A DNA stretch of 38,276 nt from Oceanococcus sp041624435 (GTDB taxonomy: Bacteria > Pseudomonadota > Gammaproteobacteria > Nevskiales > Oceanococcaceae). The stretch covers positions 1 through 38,276 of the forward strand of contig JBFJVB010000016.1 in NCBI GenBank assembly GCA_041624435.1, in the 5' to 3' direction. Both the position numbers and the translations under genes were made by a program. The notes under the pieces were generated by a model. That model saw nothing but the letters and a program-made list of their open reading frames with translations. It was not told the origin of the DNA and did not search any database. This document shows positions 21,544 through 30,376 of the stretch, in pieces (the first letter of the stretch is position 1; each line of letters opens with the position of its first letter).

Positions 21544-24014
21544 ACTGGCAAGGGCGCTGGGCGCGACATCATCTGCTGGCCCTGGTCCGGCCGGGAGAAT
21601 TGCGGGTTCTGGGCCTGGCATTGCTCAGTGCGGTGGCCGCTGCCAGCGCCGTGCAGCTGTTCAGCGACCGCGTCGGCCGGGCGATCGCCGCACAAACGGG
21701 CGAGACGTTGGGCGCCGACCTGATCATCAGAAGTCGCACTCCACTGGAAGCGGCGTTACGACAGAACTGGGAAGCACTGGCCTTACGCCAGACCGAAGTC
21801 ATTCAACTGCCTTCGGTGATCTGGCACGGTGACAAAAGCCAGCTTGCCGGGCTCAAGGCGGTGCAGGAGGCCTATCCGCTCAAGGGTCATCTGCGCACCG
21901 CGCCAGCACCCTTGCAGGCCGAACAACGCACCACCGCCGTGCCCCCGCCTGGCGAGGCCTGGGCGGATGCGCAATTGTGGTCCGCACTGGCGCTCAAACC
22001 TGGCGATAGCGTGGAACTGGGCGCCGCCCGCCTACGCATCACCCGGCTACTGAGTTACGAGCCGGATCGGGGCACGGGCTACGTCGACATCGCGCCACGA
22101 CTGCTGATCAATCAGGCGGATCTGGCCGCGACCGAGCTGCTGCAGCCGGGCAGTCGCGCCCAGTACCGGGTGCTGCTGGCAGGCCCTGCCGACCTACTGG
22201 AAAAGGTCAGGAAAATCGAGCTGCCACCCGGGGTCAAGCTGCTCAGCCCGCGGGATGCGCGTCCGGAGATTCGCAGCGCCATCGAGCGCGCCGAAAGTTT
22301 TCTGGCCCTGGCCGCGATGACCGCCAGCCTGCTGGGCGCGGTGGCGATCGCCCTGTGCGCCCATCAATACGGCCAGCGCCTGCAAGCCGATGTCGCCCTG
22401 CTGCGTTGCCTGGGCGCCCGCCGTCCGGCGATCATTCAGGCCCTGTTGCTCAGCCTGCTGGTCATCGCGCTGGTAGCCGGTGGCAGTGGCGCCCTGCTGG
22501 GGCTGGGGGCTCAGGCCGCGCTCGCTGGCGCCGCCGAAATCTTGCAATTGCCGAGCCTGCCGCCGCCGCGCGCCAGCGCCCTGCTGCAGGCCTGGCTGAT
22601 GGCGGCGATGCTGCTGGCCGGCTTCGCCCTGCCCCCGCTGCTGGGCGCAACCCGCGCTTCGCCACTGCAGGTGTTTCAGGCCCGGCCCGGCCAGCGCGGG
22701 CGTGCGCCCTGGCGTCTGGCGGCGCTGCTGGGTCTGATCGGCATCCTGGCGCTGCAGACCCGGGACTGGAAACTGCTGGCCTATGTCGGCGCCGGCCAGT
22801 TTCTCACCGCCGCGCTGCTGGCGCTGCTGACCTGGCTGATGCTGCTGGCCCTGCGCGGCGTGCGCGGCCAGGGTCTGCGGGGCTGGCGCCTGGGCCTGGG
22901 CAATTTGCTGCGCCGCCCCGCACTGAGCCTGGCGCAAAGCGTGGCGCTGGGCCTGGGCCTGCTCGCCCTGCTACTGCTGACCGTGGTGCGCAACGATCTG
23001 TTGCAGGGCTGGCAGGACAAACTGCCTGCCGATACCCCGAATCAGTTTCTGATCAATATCCAGCAGGATCAGCTGGTCCCGCTGCGCGATTTCCTGGCCG
23101 AGCGGGGCATCAGCGCTCAGCGGATCTGGCCGATGACCCGCGCGCGTCTGGTCGGCATCAACGGCCAGACGGTGCGCAGCGAGGATTTTGCCGATCCCGA
23201 GACCCAGCGCTGGATCAACCGCGATTTCAATCTGTCCTGGGCCGAGGAGCTGGGTAGCGACAACCGGCTGGTGGAGGGACCGTGGTGGGGCGCTGCTGGC
23301 CAGGGCCAGCCCTGGCTGTCGGCGGACACTTATGCGCGCGAACGCCTGCAGCTGAAGCTGGGCGACAAACTGCAGCTGGATTTCGCCGGCGAAAAACGCA
23401 CCTTCATCGTGCGCAATTTTCGCGAAGTGGACTGGGAATCCTTCCAGCCCAATTTCTTTCTGTTGTGCCCGCCGGGAATCATCGAGGACATGCCGGCCAC
23501 CTGGTTGACCAGCTTCTACCTGCCGGATGAACTGCGGCCGGAACTGCGCAGCCTGAGCCGGCGTTTTCCCAACATCACCGTGCTCGACCTGCAGGCGATG
23601 ATGCAGCAGGTACGCCAGATCATGCAGCGCATTGTCGGCGCTCTGGAGGTGGTATTCGCCTTCACCCTGGCGGCCGGTTTTACCGTGCTGCTGGCGGCCA
23701 TGGAAACCGGCCGCGCCGAACGCGCCCGGGAAATGGCTTTGATGCGCACCCTGGGAGCGAGCAAGCGGGAGATCCGCGCCGCCCTGCTCGCCGAGTTTGC
23801 CGGCCTGGGTCTGCTCAGCGGTCTGGTTGCCGCTTTCAGCTCACAGCTGGTGGGCTGGGTTCTGGCCACCTGGGTATTCAAGTTCCCGTATCACTGGAAT
23901 GCCCTGGTGATGGTAACGGGCGCGCTGGGCGGCGCGGCCCTGGTCTGCGCGCTGGCCTGGCTGAGCCTGCGTCAGGTGGTGAATACGCCGCCCGACCGGG
24001 TTCTCCGGCAGTAA
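21540..24014 (+). CDS. ABC transporter permease, FtsX/YbbP family
   Basis: Large inner-membrane permease (824 residues) partnering the ATPase just upstream. It begins with one membrane helix (about 22-42), then a periplasmic domain (about 50-240), a block of helices around 250-470 in two FtsX-like halves, a second periplasmic domain (about 490-690) and three C-terminal helices after about residue 700. The coupling segment EMALMRTLGASKREIRAALLAEF is typical of FtsX permeases. Translation is coupled by GTGA. Such single-polypeptide permeases resemble E. coli YbbP and are thought to act mechanically on envelope substrates; the neighbour tesA encodes a periplasmic lipase, so a lipid-related role is plausible but unproven. 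Confidence 0.92.
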   Translation: MNWQGRWARHHLLALVRPGELRVLGLALLSAVAAASAVQLFSDRVGRAIAAQTGETLGADLIIRSRTPLEAALRQNWEALALRQTEVIQLPSVIWHGDKSQLAGLKAVQEAYPLKGHLRTAPAPLQAEQRTTAVPPPGEAWADAQLWSALALKPGDSVELGAARLRITRLLSYEPDRGTGYVDIAPRLLINQADLAATELLQPGSRAQYRVLLAGPADLLEKVRKIELPPGVKLLSPRDARPEIRSAIERAESFLALAAMTASLLGAVAIALCAHQYGQRLQADVALLRCLGARRPAIIQALLLSLLVIALVAGGSGALLGLGAQAALAGAAEILQLPSLPPPRASALLQAWLMAAMLLAGFALPPLLGATRASPLQVFQARPGQRGRAPWRLAALLGLIGILALQTRDWKLLAYVGAGQFLTAALLALLTWLMLLALRGVRGQGLRGWRLGLGNLLRRPALSLAQSVALGLGLLALLLLTVVRNDLLQGWQDKLPADTPNQFLINIQQDQLVPLRDFLAERGISAQRIWPMTRARLVGINGQTVRSEDFADPETQRWINRDFNLSWAEELGSDNRLVEGPWWGAAGQGQPWLSADTYARERLQLKLGDKLQLDFAGEKRTFIVRNFREVDWESFQPNFFLLCPPGIIEDMPATWLTSFYLPDELRPELRSLSRRFPNITVLDLQAMMQQVRQIMQRIVGALEVVFAFTLAAGFTVLLAAMETGRAERAREMALMRTLGASKREIRAALLAEFAGLGLLSGLVAAFSSQLVGWVLATWVFKFPYHWNALVMVTGALGGAALVCALAWLSLRQVVNTPPDRVLRQ

Positions 24015-24054
24015 GCGCGGGCCGGGCAACCGGCTCGCGCAAACGCCGTTGCGC
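24015..24054. terminator. Two overlapping hairpins between convergent ybbP-like and secF genes
   Basis: Plus-strand hairpin: an 11-bp stem (24015-24025 with 24030-24040, one G-T pair) closed by a GCAA tetraloop, starting right after the permease TAA. A second hairpin, GCGCAA/TTGCGC (24037-24042 with 24049-24054), abuts the secF TAA. The two share bases 24037-24040, so only one can form in a given transcript. Neither has a T tract. They probably mark both 3' ends. Confidence 0.5.
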
Positions 24055-24993
24055 TTAAACCTGGGCGCCGCTGTCGTCCAGGCTTTCCTGCACCGGCACG
24101 ATCAGGTTTTCCCGGGTCAAGCCCAGGGCCAGCGAGACATTTCCGGCCACATAGATCGACGAGTAGGTTCCCACCACCACGCCGATGAGCAGCGCCAGCG
24201 AGAACCCGGCCAGGGCTTCGCCGCCGAGCACATACAGGGCCGTCAGCACCAGCAAGGTGGTGCCCGAGGTCATCAGGGTGCGGGAGAGCATTTCGTTGAT
24301 CGAGCGATTCATCACCTCGACTTCATTGCCCCCGCCCTTGCGTCGGTAGTTTTCCCGACAGCGGTCAAACACCACGATGGTGTCATTCAGGGAATAACCG
24401 ATCACCGCGAGTACCGCCGCAAGCACCGACAGATCGAACTCCACCGCGAACAGGGAAAACAGGCCCAGGACGATCATCACATCGTGTACCAGGGCCGCCA
24501 CCGCCCCGGCGGAAAACTTCCAGTGAAAGCGAAACACCACGTAGAGGAAAATACAGGCCAGCGCCCAGATCATCGCCAGGCCACCGTCCACGGTCAGTTC
24601 CTCGCCCACCTGCGGACCGACGAATTCGACCCGCCGCAGCTCCAGTTCCGCGCCCGAGCTGCGCAGCGCCGCATACACCGCGTTGCTCAGCTGGGCGGCA
24701 TCGACCGAGTCCCGTGGCGGCAGGCGGATGAGCACATCATCGCTGGCACCGAAATGCTGCACGATCGCATCGCCAAAATCGTTGCTTTCCAGGACCGCGC
24801 GGACCTCGCTCAGTTCGACGGCCTGGGGGTAACCGACTTCGACCAGCACCCCGCCGGTGAAATCAATCCCCAGATTGAGTCCGCGGGTGAAGAGCAAGGC
24901 AATCGCGGCCAGGACCGCCAGGACTGACAGCGCACCGGCCAGCTTGCGCGCACCGAGAAAATTGTAATTTGTCGTTTCTGCAAAGAACCGCAT
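24055..24993 (-). CDS. secF: Protein translocase subunit SecF
   Basis: RND-like membrane subunit that, with SecD and YajC, uses the proton gradient to complete protein export through SecYEG. It has 312 residues: a first membrane helix (about 20-37), the signature GIDFTGGVLVEV, a periplasmic domain, then five C-terminal membrane helices including VIGYSLNDTIVVFDR and MNRSINEMLSRTLMTSGTT. It starts three bases after the secD stop. Confidence 0.97.
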   Translation of the reverse strand: MRFFAETTNYNFLGARKLAGALSVLAVLAAIALLFTRGLNLGIDFTGGVLVEVGYPQAVELSEVRAVLESNDFGDAIVQHFGASDDVLIRLPPRDSVDAAQLSNAVYAALRSSGAELELRRVEFVGPQVGEELTVDGGLAMIWALACIFLYVVFRFHWKFSAGAVAALVHDVMIVLGLFSLFAVEFDLSVLAAVLAVIGYSLNDTIVVFDRCRENYRRKGGGNEVEVMNRSINEMLSRTLMTSGTTLLVLTALYVLGGEALAGFSLALLIGVVVGTYSSIYVAGNVSLALGLTRENLIVPVQESLDDSGAQV

Positions 24994-24996
24994 GGT

Positions 24997-26862
24997 TTAT
25001 ACCGGTAGATCGGCGGCACGGCGTTTGCCGTACAGACCGTTGACCAAAATACGCGTACCCAGAATCGCGGTGAACATCGACGACAGGATGCCGATCGACA
25101 GGGTCACGGCGAATCCCTTGATGGGCCCGGTTCCGAAGATGAACAGCACGACCGCGGCGATCAGGGTGGTGATATTGGCATCCGCAATCGTGACGAAGGC
25201 CTTGTCATAGCCGGCGCTGATCGCCCGCTGACTGCCCGAACCGGCCCGCAACTCCTCACGGATGCGCTCGAAGATCAGCACATTGGCGTCAACCGCCATC
25301 CCCACGGTCAGGACGATGCCCGCAATGCCGGGCAGCGTGAGGGTGGCCTGCAACATCGACAGCACCGCCACGATCAGAACCAGATTCATCATCAGGGCCA
25401 GATTGGCGATCAGCCCGAACACCCGGTAGTACAGGGCCATGAACACCACCACCGCGCAGAAGCCGACCAGCACGGCCTGCATGCCCTTGTCGATATTGTC
25501 CTGCCCCAGGCTGGGACCGATGGTACGTTCCTCGACAATCGCAATCGGCGCCGCGAGGGCCCCGGCGCGCAGCAGGAAGGACAGATCATGCGCCTCCTTG
25601 CTGGTCAGGCCCGTGGTCTGAAAGCGCTTGCCGAAAATTCCGCGGATGGTCGCCACACTGATGACCTCCTGACTTTCGATGCGTTCGCGCAGCGCCTCGC
25701 CCTTGGCGTTATAACTGATGCGGATGTCGGTTTCGGAAAACAGCACCGCCATCAGCCGGCCGACGTTGTCCTCGGTGAAGCGGAACATCGACTTGGCACC
25801 GGCGCCGTTGAGCGTGACGGACACCGCGGGCGTGCCACTTTCCTGATCGATGGTGGCCGCGGCATCGACGATCTGGTTACCGGTGGCGATCACATCAGCT
25901 TTGAGCAGGATGGGACGCCCGGTGTCACGCTCATAGAACAGCTCGGTATCCAGCGGCGTCACGCCGGTACGGGCCGCCAGTTGCGCATCCTCACCTTCGG
26001 CAACGGCGCGATACTCCAGGGTGGCCGTGGCATCGAGAATGGATTTGGCCTGGGTCGGATCCTTGACCCCCGGCAGCTGCACCAGGATGCGATCACGCCC
26101 CTGACGCTGCACCACCGGCTCGGCCACGCCGAGCTGATTGACCCGATTGCGCAAGGTGATTAGATTCTGCTTGACCGAAAAGTCGATGATCCGATTGACT
26201 TCCTGCTCCGACAGGGTCGCCCGCAAAGTCAGTTCGGCGCCCGGCTTCGGACCGATGCTCAGCTCGGTGAATTCCTTGGCCAGCACCACCTGCGCCTGCT
26301 CGAGGGTCTGCGCATCACGGAAATCGAGCTCCACCGCGCCATCATTCAAACGCCGCCCCGAATAACGCAGGGGCGGTTCCTGGCGGCGTAAGAAACTCGG
26401 CAGGTCCTTGGCGTACTGTTCGCTCGCCGCATTCAGCACATAGTCCAGATCCACTTCCATCAGAAAGTGAACCCCACCACGCAGATCCAGGCCCAGGGCC
26501 ATCGGCTGACCACCCAGTTCGGCCAACCAGGCCGGCGTGCGGGGAATCATGCTCAGGGCGATGATGTAGTCGTGACCCAGGGCGCGCTTGAGCACGTCGG
26601 CCGCCAGCAACTGCTGGGACTCCTGCTCAAGCCTGACCTCAACCCGATTCGCTTCATCGATACGGCTGCTGAAGCCGCTGATCTGCGCCTTGCGCAGTGC
26701 GGATTCGACCCGCCGCTGTTCAGGTTCCGCGCTGGGTTCGCCGCTATCGAGCGAGATCAGCAGCGCCGAATCCGTGCCAAAAACATTGGGCAAGGCATAC
26801 AGCGCGCTGCCAAGAACCACCACGAGCAGCAGCAGCACCTTCCACACAGGAGATGTGTTCAT
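24997..26862 (-). CDS. secD: Protein translocase subunit SecD
   Basis: Larger partner of SecF, 621 residues. There is an N-terminal membrane helix (about 7-25), the signature GLDLRGGVHFLMEVD, a large periplasmic domain (P1 base and head), then a cluster of membrane helices near the C-terminus with DANVLIFERIREE and GFAVTLSIGI. ATG 26862 was chosen; a farther TTG at 26907 has no support. The 88 bases between yajC and secD contain no obvious promoter or terminator. Confidence 0.97.
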   Translation of the reverse strand: MNTSPVWKVLLLLVVVLGSALYALPNVFGTDSALLISLDSGEPSAEPEQRRVESALRKAQISGFSSRIDEANRVEVRLEQESQQLLAADVLKRALGHDYIIALSMIPRTPAWLAELGGQPMALGLDLRGGVHFLMEVDLDYVLNAASEQYAKDLPSFLRRQEPPLRYSGRRLNDGAVELDFRDAQTLEQAQVVLAKEFTELSIGPKPGAELTLRATLSEQEVNRIIDFSVKQNLITLRNRVNQLGVAEPVVQRQGRDRILVQLPGVKDPTQAKSILDATATLEYRAVAEGEDAQLAARTGVTPLDTELFYERDTGRPILLKADVIATGNQIVDAAATIDQESGTPAVSVTLNGAGAKSMFRFTEDNVGRLMAVLFSETDIRISYNAKGEALRERIESQEVISVATIRGIFGKRFQTTGLTSKEAHDLSFLLRAGALAAPIAIVEERTIGPSLGQDNIDKGMQAVLVGFCAVVVFMALYYRVFGLIANLALMMNLVLIVAVLSMLQATLTLPGIAGIVLTVGMAVDANVLIFERIREELRAGSGSQRAISAGYDKAFVTIADANITTLIAAVVLFIFGTGPIKGFAVTLSIGILSSMFTAILGTRILVNGLYGKRRAADLPV

Positions 26863-26950
26863 TCCAAAATCCGGTTGAGGGACGAGCGATTGACGCGGCC
26901 GCCTCAATCTCGGTCACAGCGCCTGCGCGTCCCGCTTCAATGTAGGCGAC

Positions 26951-27283
26951 CTAGAGCTGTTTCAAGGTGCCCTTGGGCAACACCGACAACAGCGCCGATT
27001 TCTGTACCTTGACTTCGACGCCCTCAGCGATTTCCACGGTCATATAGACCTCGCCCACCGCGTTCACACGACCGGCCAGGCCGCCGTTGGTGACGATTTC
27101 GTCGCCCTTGGCCAGACCGCCCGTCATGGCCTTGTGTTCCTTGTTGCGTTTCATCTGCGGGCGAATCAGCATGAAATAGAACAGCACGGCCAGTGCAATC
27201 AACGGAAACAGCTGGGCAATCAGGCTGGGCTGCGGCGGTACGCCGGCCTGTTGAGCATGAGCAGAAGCAATCAACCAATCCAT
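26951..27283 (-). CDS. yajC: Preprotein translocase subunit YajC
   Basis: Small single-helix inner-membrane protein of the SecDF-YajC complex, 110 residues. The membrane helix (about 22-41) contains FPLIALAVLFYFMLIRPQ, followed by the basic QMKRNKEHKAM and the cytoplasmic domain with GDEIVTNGGLAGRV. ATG 27283 gives the family's usual short N-terminus. Tgt precedes it by 33 bases. Confidence 0.96.
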   Translation of the reverse strand: MDWLIASAHAQQAGVPPQPSLIAQLFPLIALAVLFYFMLIRPQMKRNKEHKAMTGGLAKGDEIVTNGGLAGRVNAVGEVYMTVEIAEGVEVKVQKSALLSVLPKGTLKQL

Positions 27284-27316
27284 ATTCGGGGTCCGCGGTG
27301 GCAAAAAAGGCGCGAA

Positions 27317-28414
27317 TTATGCCACGAAACGGTGGCGGAACTCAGCCAGAAAGGCGCCGAATCGCTGGTTTTCGATCGCCTGGCGAATTTCCGCCATCAG
27401 CTTCAGGTAGTAATGCAGGTTATGCACGGTGTTCAGCCGGGCACTGAGAATCTCGCCACAGCGTTGCAGATGATGCAGATACGCGCGGCTGTAATTCTGG
27501 CAGGTGTAGCAGGCGCATTCGGGATCCAGGGCCGAGGTGTCGGTGCGATGCCGGGCATTGCGAATCCGGATGATGCCCTGGCTGGTGAACAAATGGCCGT
27601 TGCGGGCATTGCGCGTGGGCATCACGCAATCGAACATATCGATGCCGCGCGCCACCGCCTCGACGATGTCCAGTGGGGTCCCGACGCCCATCAGATAACG
27701 CGGAGCCTGCTGCGGCATTTTATCGGCCAGGCCGTCGAGCACCTGGATGCGTTCCGCTTCGGGCTCCCCGACCGAAAGCCCGCCAATGGCGTAACCATCG
27801 AAACCGATTTGCGTCAGGGCGTCCAGGGATTGCGCGCGCAAGGCGTTGTACATGCCGCCCTGCACGATGCCGAACAGGGCGCCACCACGCCCGTTGTGCT
27901 CGGTCTTGCAGCGTGCGGCCCAGCGCGCCGAGAGTTCCATCGAGGTGCGCGCTTCGGCTTCGGTGGCGGGATAAGGGGTGCATTCATCGAACTGCATGAT
28001 GATGTCCGCGCCCAGATCCTGCTGGATCTGCACCGAAATCTCCGGACTCAGGAACACCTTGTCGCCGTTTACCGGCGAGCGAAAATGCACGCCGGCTTCG
28101 GTCAGTTTGCGCAGTTCCGCCAGGCTCCAGACCTGAAAGCCTCCCGAATCGGTGAGGATCGGACCCGACCAGTGCATGAAATCGTGCAGATCGCCGTGGG
28201 CGCGGATGACCTGGGTTCCTGGCCGCAGCCACAGATGAAAGGTATTGCCCAGAATGATGCTGGCCCCGACCCCGCGCAGTTCCTCCGGCGTCATGGCTTT
28301 CACCGTGCCATAAGTCCCAACCGGCATGAAAATCGGCGTTTCCACCACGCCCCGGGCAAAGCGCAGGCGGGCCCGGCGCGCACCGCCGTCCTGGGCAAGC
28401 AGTTCAAATTTCAT
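27317..28414 (-). CDS. tgt: Queuine tRNA-guanosine(34) transglycosylase
   Basis: Exchanges guanine 34 of Asp, Asn, His and Tyr tRNAs for preQ1. It has 365 residues. The TIM-barrel active site includes Asp89 (LTDSGGFQVWSL) and the nucleophilic Asp near 264 (FDCVMPTRNARNGH). The zinc site is CACYTC with a following LHH. ATG 28414 overlaps the queA stop as ATGA; longer in-frame extensions into queA have no homology to the family. QueA, the next enzyme of the queuosine pathway, is the upstream gene. Confidence 0.97.
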   Translation of the reverse strand: MKFELLAQDGGARRARLRFARGVVETPIFMPVGTYGTVKAMTPEELRGVGASIILGNTFHLWLRPGTQVIRAHGDLHDFMHWSGPILTDSGGFQVWSLAELRKLTEAGVHFRSPVNGDKVFLSPEISVQIQQDLGADIIMQFDECTPYPATEAEARTSMELSARWAARCKTEHNGRGGALFGIVQGGMYNALRAQSLDALTQIGFDGYAIGGLSVGEPEAERIQVLDGLADKMPQQAPRYLMGVGTPLDIVEAVARGIDMFDCVMPTRNARNGHLFTSQGIIRIRNARHRTDTSALDPECACYTCQNYSRAYLHHLQRCGEILSARLNTVHNLHYYLKLMAEIRQAIENQRFGAFLAEFRHRFVA

Positions 28415-29427
28415 GCCGCCCGCTCCAGCCACATGGCATCGCCATAACTGAAAAAACGATACCGGTTGCGTACCGCATGGGCATAGGCCCCGAGCACCGG
28501 TGCCGTGCCGCCGAACGCACACACCAGCATCAGCAGGGTCGATTCGGGCAGGTGGAAATTGGTAAGCAGGGCGTCCACCACCTTGAACCGGTAACCCGGC
28601 GTGATGAACAGGCGACTTTCTCCGTTGAACGCGCGAATCTCGCCGTCGGCAGCCGCGGTTTCCAGAGCACGCACGACCGTGGTTCCAACCGCCACGATCC
28701 GACCGCCCCGGGCCCTGCATGCTGCGATTTTCTCCACCACCTCAGGCCCGACCTGCAAACGCTCGGCGTGCATGCGATGCGTCGACAAATCATCGACCCG
28801 GACCGGGGCAAACGTTCCGGCGCCCACGTGCAAGGTGACAAAACCCTGCTCGATGCCGCGCTCGCCCAGCCTGTCCAGCAGCCCTTGATCAAAATGCAAT
28901 CCCGCCGTGGGCGCGGCCACCGCGCCGGGCTGGCGCGCGAATACGGTTTGATAACGGGCCTTGTCGGACTCTTGCGGTGGACGCCGGATATACGGCGGCA
29001 AGGGCACATCACCGTGAGCTTCCAGCAGTTCCGGCCAGGTGCGGGAGTCACTGCGCAGACAAAACAACGGACCGTCGCGGGCTTCCACCTCGATCGGTAC
29101 ACCGGCCACCTCGAGCCTGGCCCCCACGCGCGGCGCCTTGCTCGCCCGGACGAAGGCCCAGACCTGCTGGTCATCCACGACCCGCTCGACCATAACCTCG
29201 GCGGCTCCCCCGGTGAGCTTGCGCGCCTGCAGCCGCGCGGGAATCACCCGGGTATCGTTGAAGATCAGCAGATCATCCGGCCGCAACAGCTCGGGCAGAT
29301 CGGCAATGACGCGATCCTCACAGGCAGCGCCGGCCATGACCAGCAGGCGCGCCGCGCTGCGCCGCTGCGGCGGCTGCTGGGCGATCAGTTCGGGTGGCAA
29401 ATCAAAGTTGAAGTCGCTGCGCTTCAC
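28411..29427 (-). CDS. queA: S-adenosylmethionine:tRNA ribosyltransferase-isomerase QueA
   Basis: Adds the cyclopentenediol ring from SAM to preQ1 in tRNA, forming epoxyqueuosine. It has 338 residues. The N-terminus KRSDFNFDLPPELIAQQP, the segments IFNDTRVIPARL, AAPTAGLHFDQ and THRMHAERL, and the C-terminal LLTNFHLPESTLLMLV are all typical. I chose GTG 29427 because it places this conserved N-terminus at residue 2; an upstream start near 29769 would run through the tRNA-Leu gene. It is divergent from tRNA-Leu. Confidence 0.95.
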   Translation of the reverse strand: MKRSDFNFDLPPELIAQQPPQRRSAARLLVMAGAACEDRVIADLPELLRPDDLLIFNDTRVIPARLQARKLTGGAAEVMVERVVDDQQVWAFVRASKAPRVGARLEVAGVPIEVEARDGPLFCLRSDSRTWPELLEAHGDVPLPPYIRRPPQESDKARYQTVFARQPGAVAAPTAGLHFDQGLLDRLGERGIEQGFVTLHVGAGTFAPVRVDDLSTHRMHAERLQVGPEVVEKIAACRARGGRIVAVGTTVVRALETAAADGEIRAFNGESRLFITPGYRFKVVDALLTNFHLPESTLLMLVCAFGGTAPVLGAYAHAVRNRYRFFSYGDAMWLERAA

Positions 29428-29485
29428 AGCGTTACTCGAATGGGTACAGGCACGGGCAAGGCACACCGGAACGGACGGGGGGCGA

Positions 29486-29491
29486 ATTTTA
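29486..29491 (-). promoter_or_regulatory. Putative -10 element of the queA-tgt-yajC-secDF transcript
   Basis: TAAAAT on the minus strand (five of six consensus bases), 59 bases before the queA GTG. No strong -35 hexamer is seen at 16-18 bases. This is the only AT-rich promoter-like site between queA and the tRNA promoter. Confidence 0.35.
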
Positions 29492-29533
29492 GCTTTTTCT
29501 GCCGCAACGCTACCGATTCGATTTCTTTGTCGA

Positions 29534-29539
29534 TATACT
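29534..29539 (+). promoter_or_regulatory. Putative tRNA-Leu promoter -10 with GC-rich discriminator
   Basis: TATACT (five of six consensus bases) is followed at once by GCGCCCCC, the GC-rich discriminator found in stringently controlled stable-RNA promoters. Initiation would be near 29546, giving a leader of about 28 bases before the tRNA. The -35 region is poor. Confidence 0.5.
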
Positions 29540-29573
29540 GCGCCCCCTGCAAAACCGCAGAACGCGCTCCCGT

Positions 29574-29660
29574 GCCGGAGTGGCGGAACTGGTAGACGCG
29601 CCGGATTCAAAATCCGGTTCTGGCAACAGAGTGGGAGTTCGATTCTCCCCTCCGGCACCA
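29574..29660 (+). tRNA. tRNA-Leu (anticodon CAA)
   Basis: An 87-base type II tRNA with encoded CCA. The acceptor stem GCCGGAG (29574-29580) pairs with CTCCGGC (29650-29656), followed by A-CCA. The anticodon stem CCGGA/TCCGG encloses TTCAAAA with anticodon CAA at 29608-29610, reading TTG codons. The long variable arm (TCTG/CAGA around 29619-29630) and the T arm GGGAG-TTCGATT-CTCCC are complete. Confidence 0.98.
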
Positions 29661-29709
29661 TGACATCATCCAAGCCTCGCGCCGACAGCGGCGGGGGCGG
29701 TCCGGCCCG

Positions 29710-29726
29710 AGCCACAGTGGCTTTTT
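29710..29726 (+). terminator. Terminator-like hairpin downstream of tRNA-Leu
   Basis: The palindrome AGCCACAGTGGCT is followed by TTTT, about 50 bases after the tRNA end. A longer alternative pairing (AGTGGC with GCCACT around the T run) is also possible. The remaining bases of the 29661-29877 gap show no gene; a weak TAAGAT at 29839-29844 could be a -10 for the next gene. Confidence 0.5.
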
Positions 29727-29877
29727 CGGCCACTCCCAGCGCGACTCGGCACGACCGAAACCTGGCCATTGCCCGCCCGTCCCGTATTGCTCCTGTTTCG
29801 CGCTGCTTTCACGCCAGCCACCGGGCGCCTATCCGCGCTAAGATGTCGGCCTGTCCGCTGCCGCCGCCGAGGCCCGC

Positions 29878-30243
29878 ATGAAAATCCGTGAGCTGTTGCG
29901 AATCTGGGGAGATGAGTCCGCCGAACCGGTCGCCGAGCGTGAATATCGTCTGCATCTGTCGATTTTCGATGCGGCCAAGATCGCCGCGCTGCGCGAGATG
30001 TTTCCGGGACGCAGCGAAGAGCAGCTGTTGAGTGAGTTGGTCGGCGCCGCGCTGGACGAACTGCAAGCCGCCCTGCCTTATGCGCCCGGCCAGCGCGTTT
30101 TGATGCTGGATGAAGAAGGCGACCCGATCCACGAGGATATTGGCTTGTCCAAACGCCTGCATGCCCTGACCGAAAAACATCTGCAGCGGCTGCGCGGCGC
30201 GGCCGGTCCGGACCTTCCGCCTGACGACACCGACGGCGGCTAG
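29878..30243 (+). CDS. Conserved small protein, often labelled pilin assembly/type 1 pilus tip component
   Basis: A 121-residue soluble, acidic protein without signal peptide or membrane helix. The pattern MKIRELLRIWGDE, YRLHLSIFDAAKIAALREMFPGRSEEQLLSELVGAALDELQ split around a helix-turn-helix-like region, and LPYAPGQRV with DEEGDPIHED recalls a family in Pseudomonas and relatives that databases call pilin assembly protein or type 1 pili tip component. I know of no experimental support for that label, and the lack of an export signal argues against a pilus tip. The middle segment resembles a ribbon-helix-helix-type region. GAGG five bases before ATG supports the start. Its neighbours are tRNA-Leu and fabI; no pilus genes are nearby. 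Confidence 0.8.
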   Translation: MKIRELLRIWGDESAEPVAEREYRLHLSIFDAAKIAALREMFPGRSEEQLLSELVGAALDELQAALPYAPGQRVLMLDEEGDPIHEDIGLSKRLHALTEKHLQRLRGAAGPDLPPDDTDGG

Positions 30244-30273
30244 AACCAATCGGCGCCCGGCGCCGGGCGGTTC
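30243..30273 (+). other. GC-rich hairpin after the small conserved gene
   Basis: CGCCCGGCGCCGGGCG (30254-30269) is a perfect 16-bp palindrome just after the stop codon, flanked by GAACC and GGTTC that can also pair. There is no T tract. It may protect or define the 3' end of the preceding mRNA. The rest of the gap to fabI has a TTGAAC hexamer (30305-30310) that may serve as a -35 for fabI. Confidence 0.35.
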
Positions 30274-30376
30274 CGGTGGCGCGGTCATGGATTGCCCGGC
30301 AGCTTTGAACTAAGCTCCGCGACGAACATTGTCAGTCACGCGGCAGCCGCCGCCACCCAAGCCAGGAGAGGACATC

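Noticed and set aside
27134..28447. 437-codon open frame opposite tgt
   Set aside because: Shadow of tgt/yajC; no motif.
28411..29769. Longer queA with start near 29769
   Set aside because: The extension would read through the tRNA-Leu gene on the opposite strand; the conserved QueA N-terminus begins right at GTG 29427.
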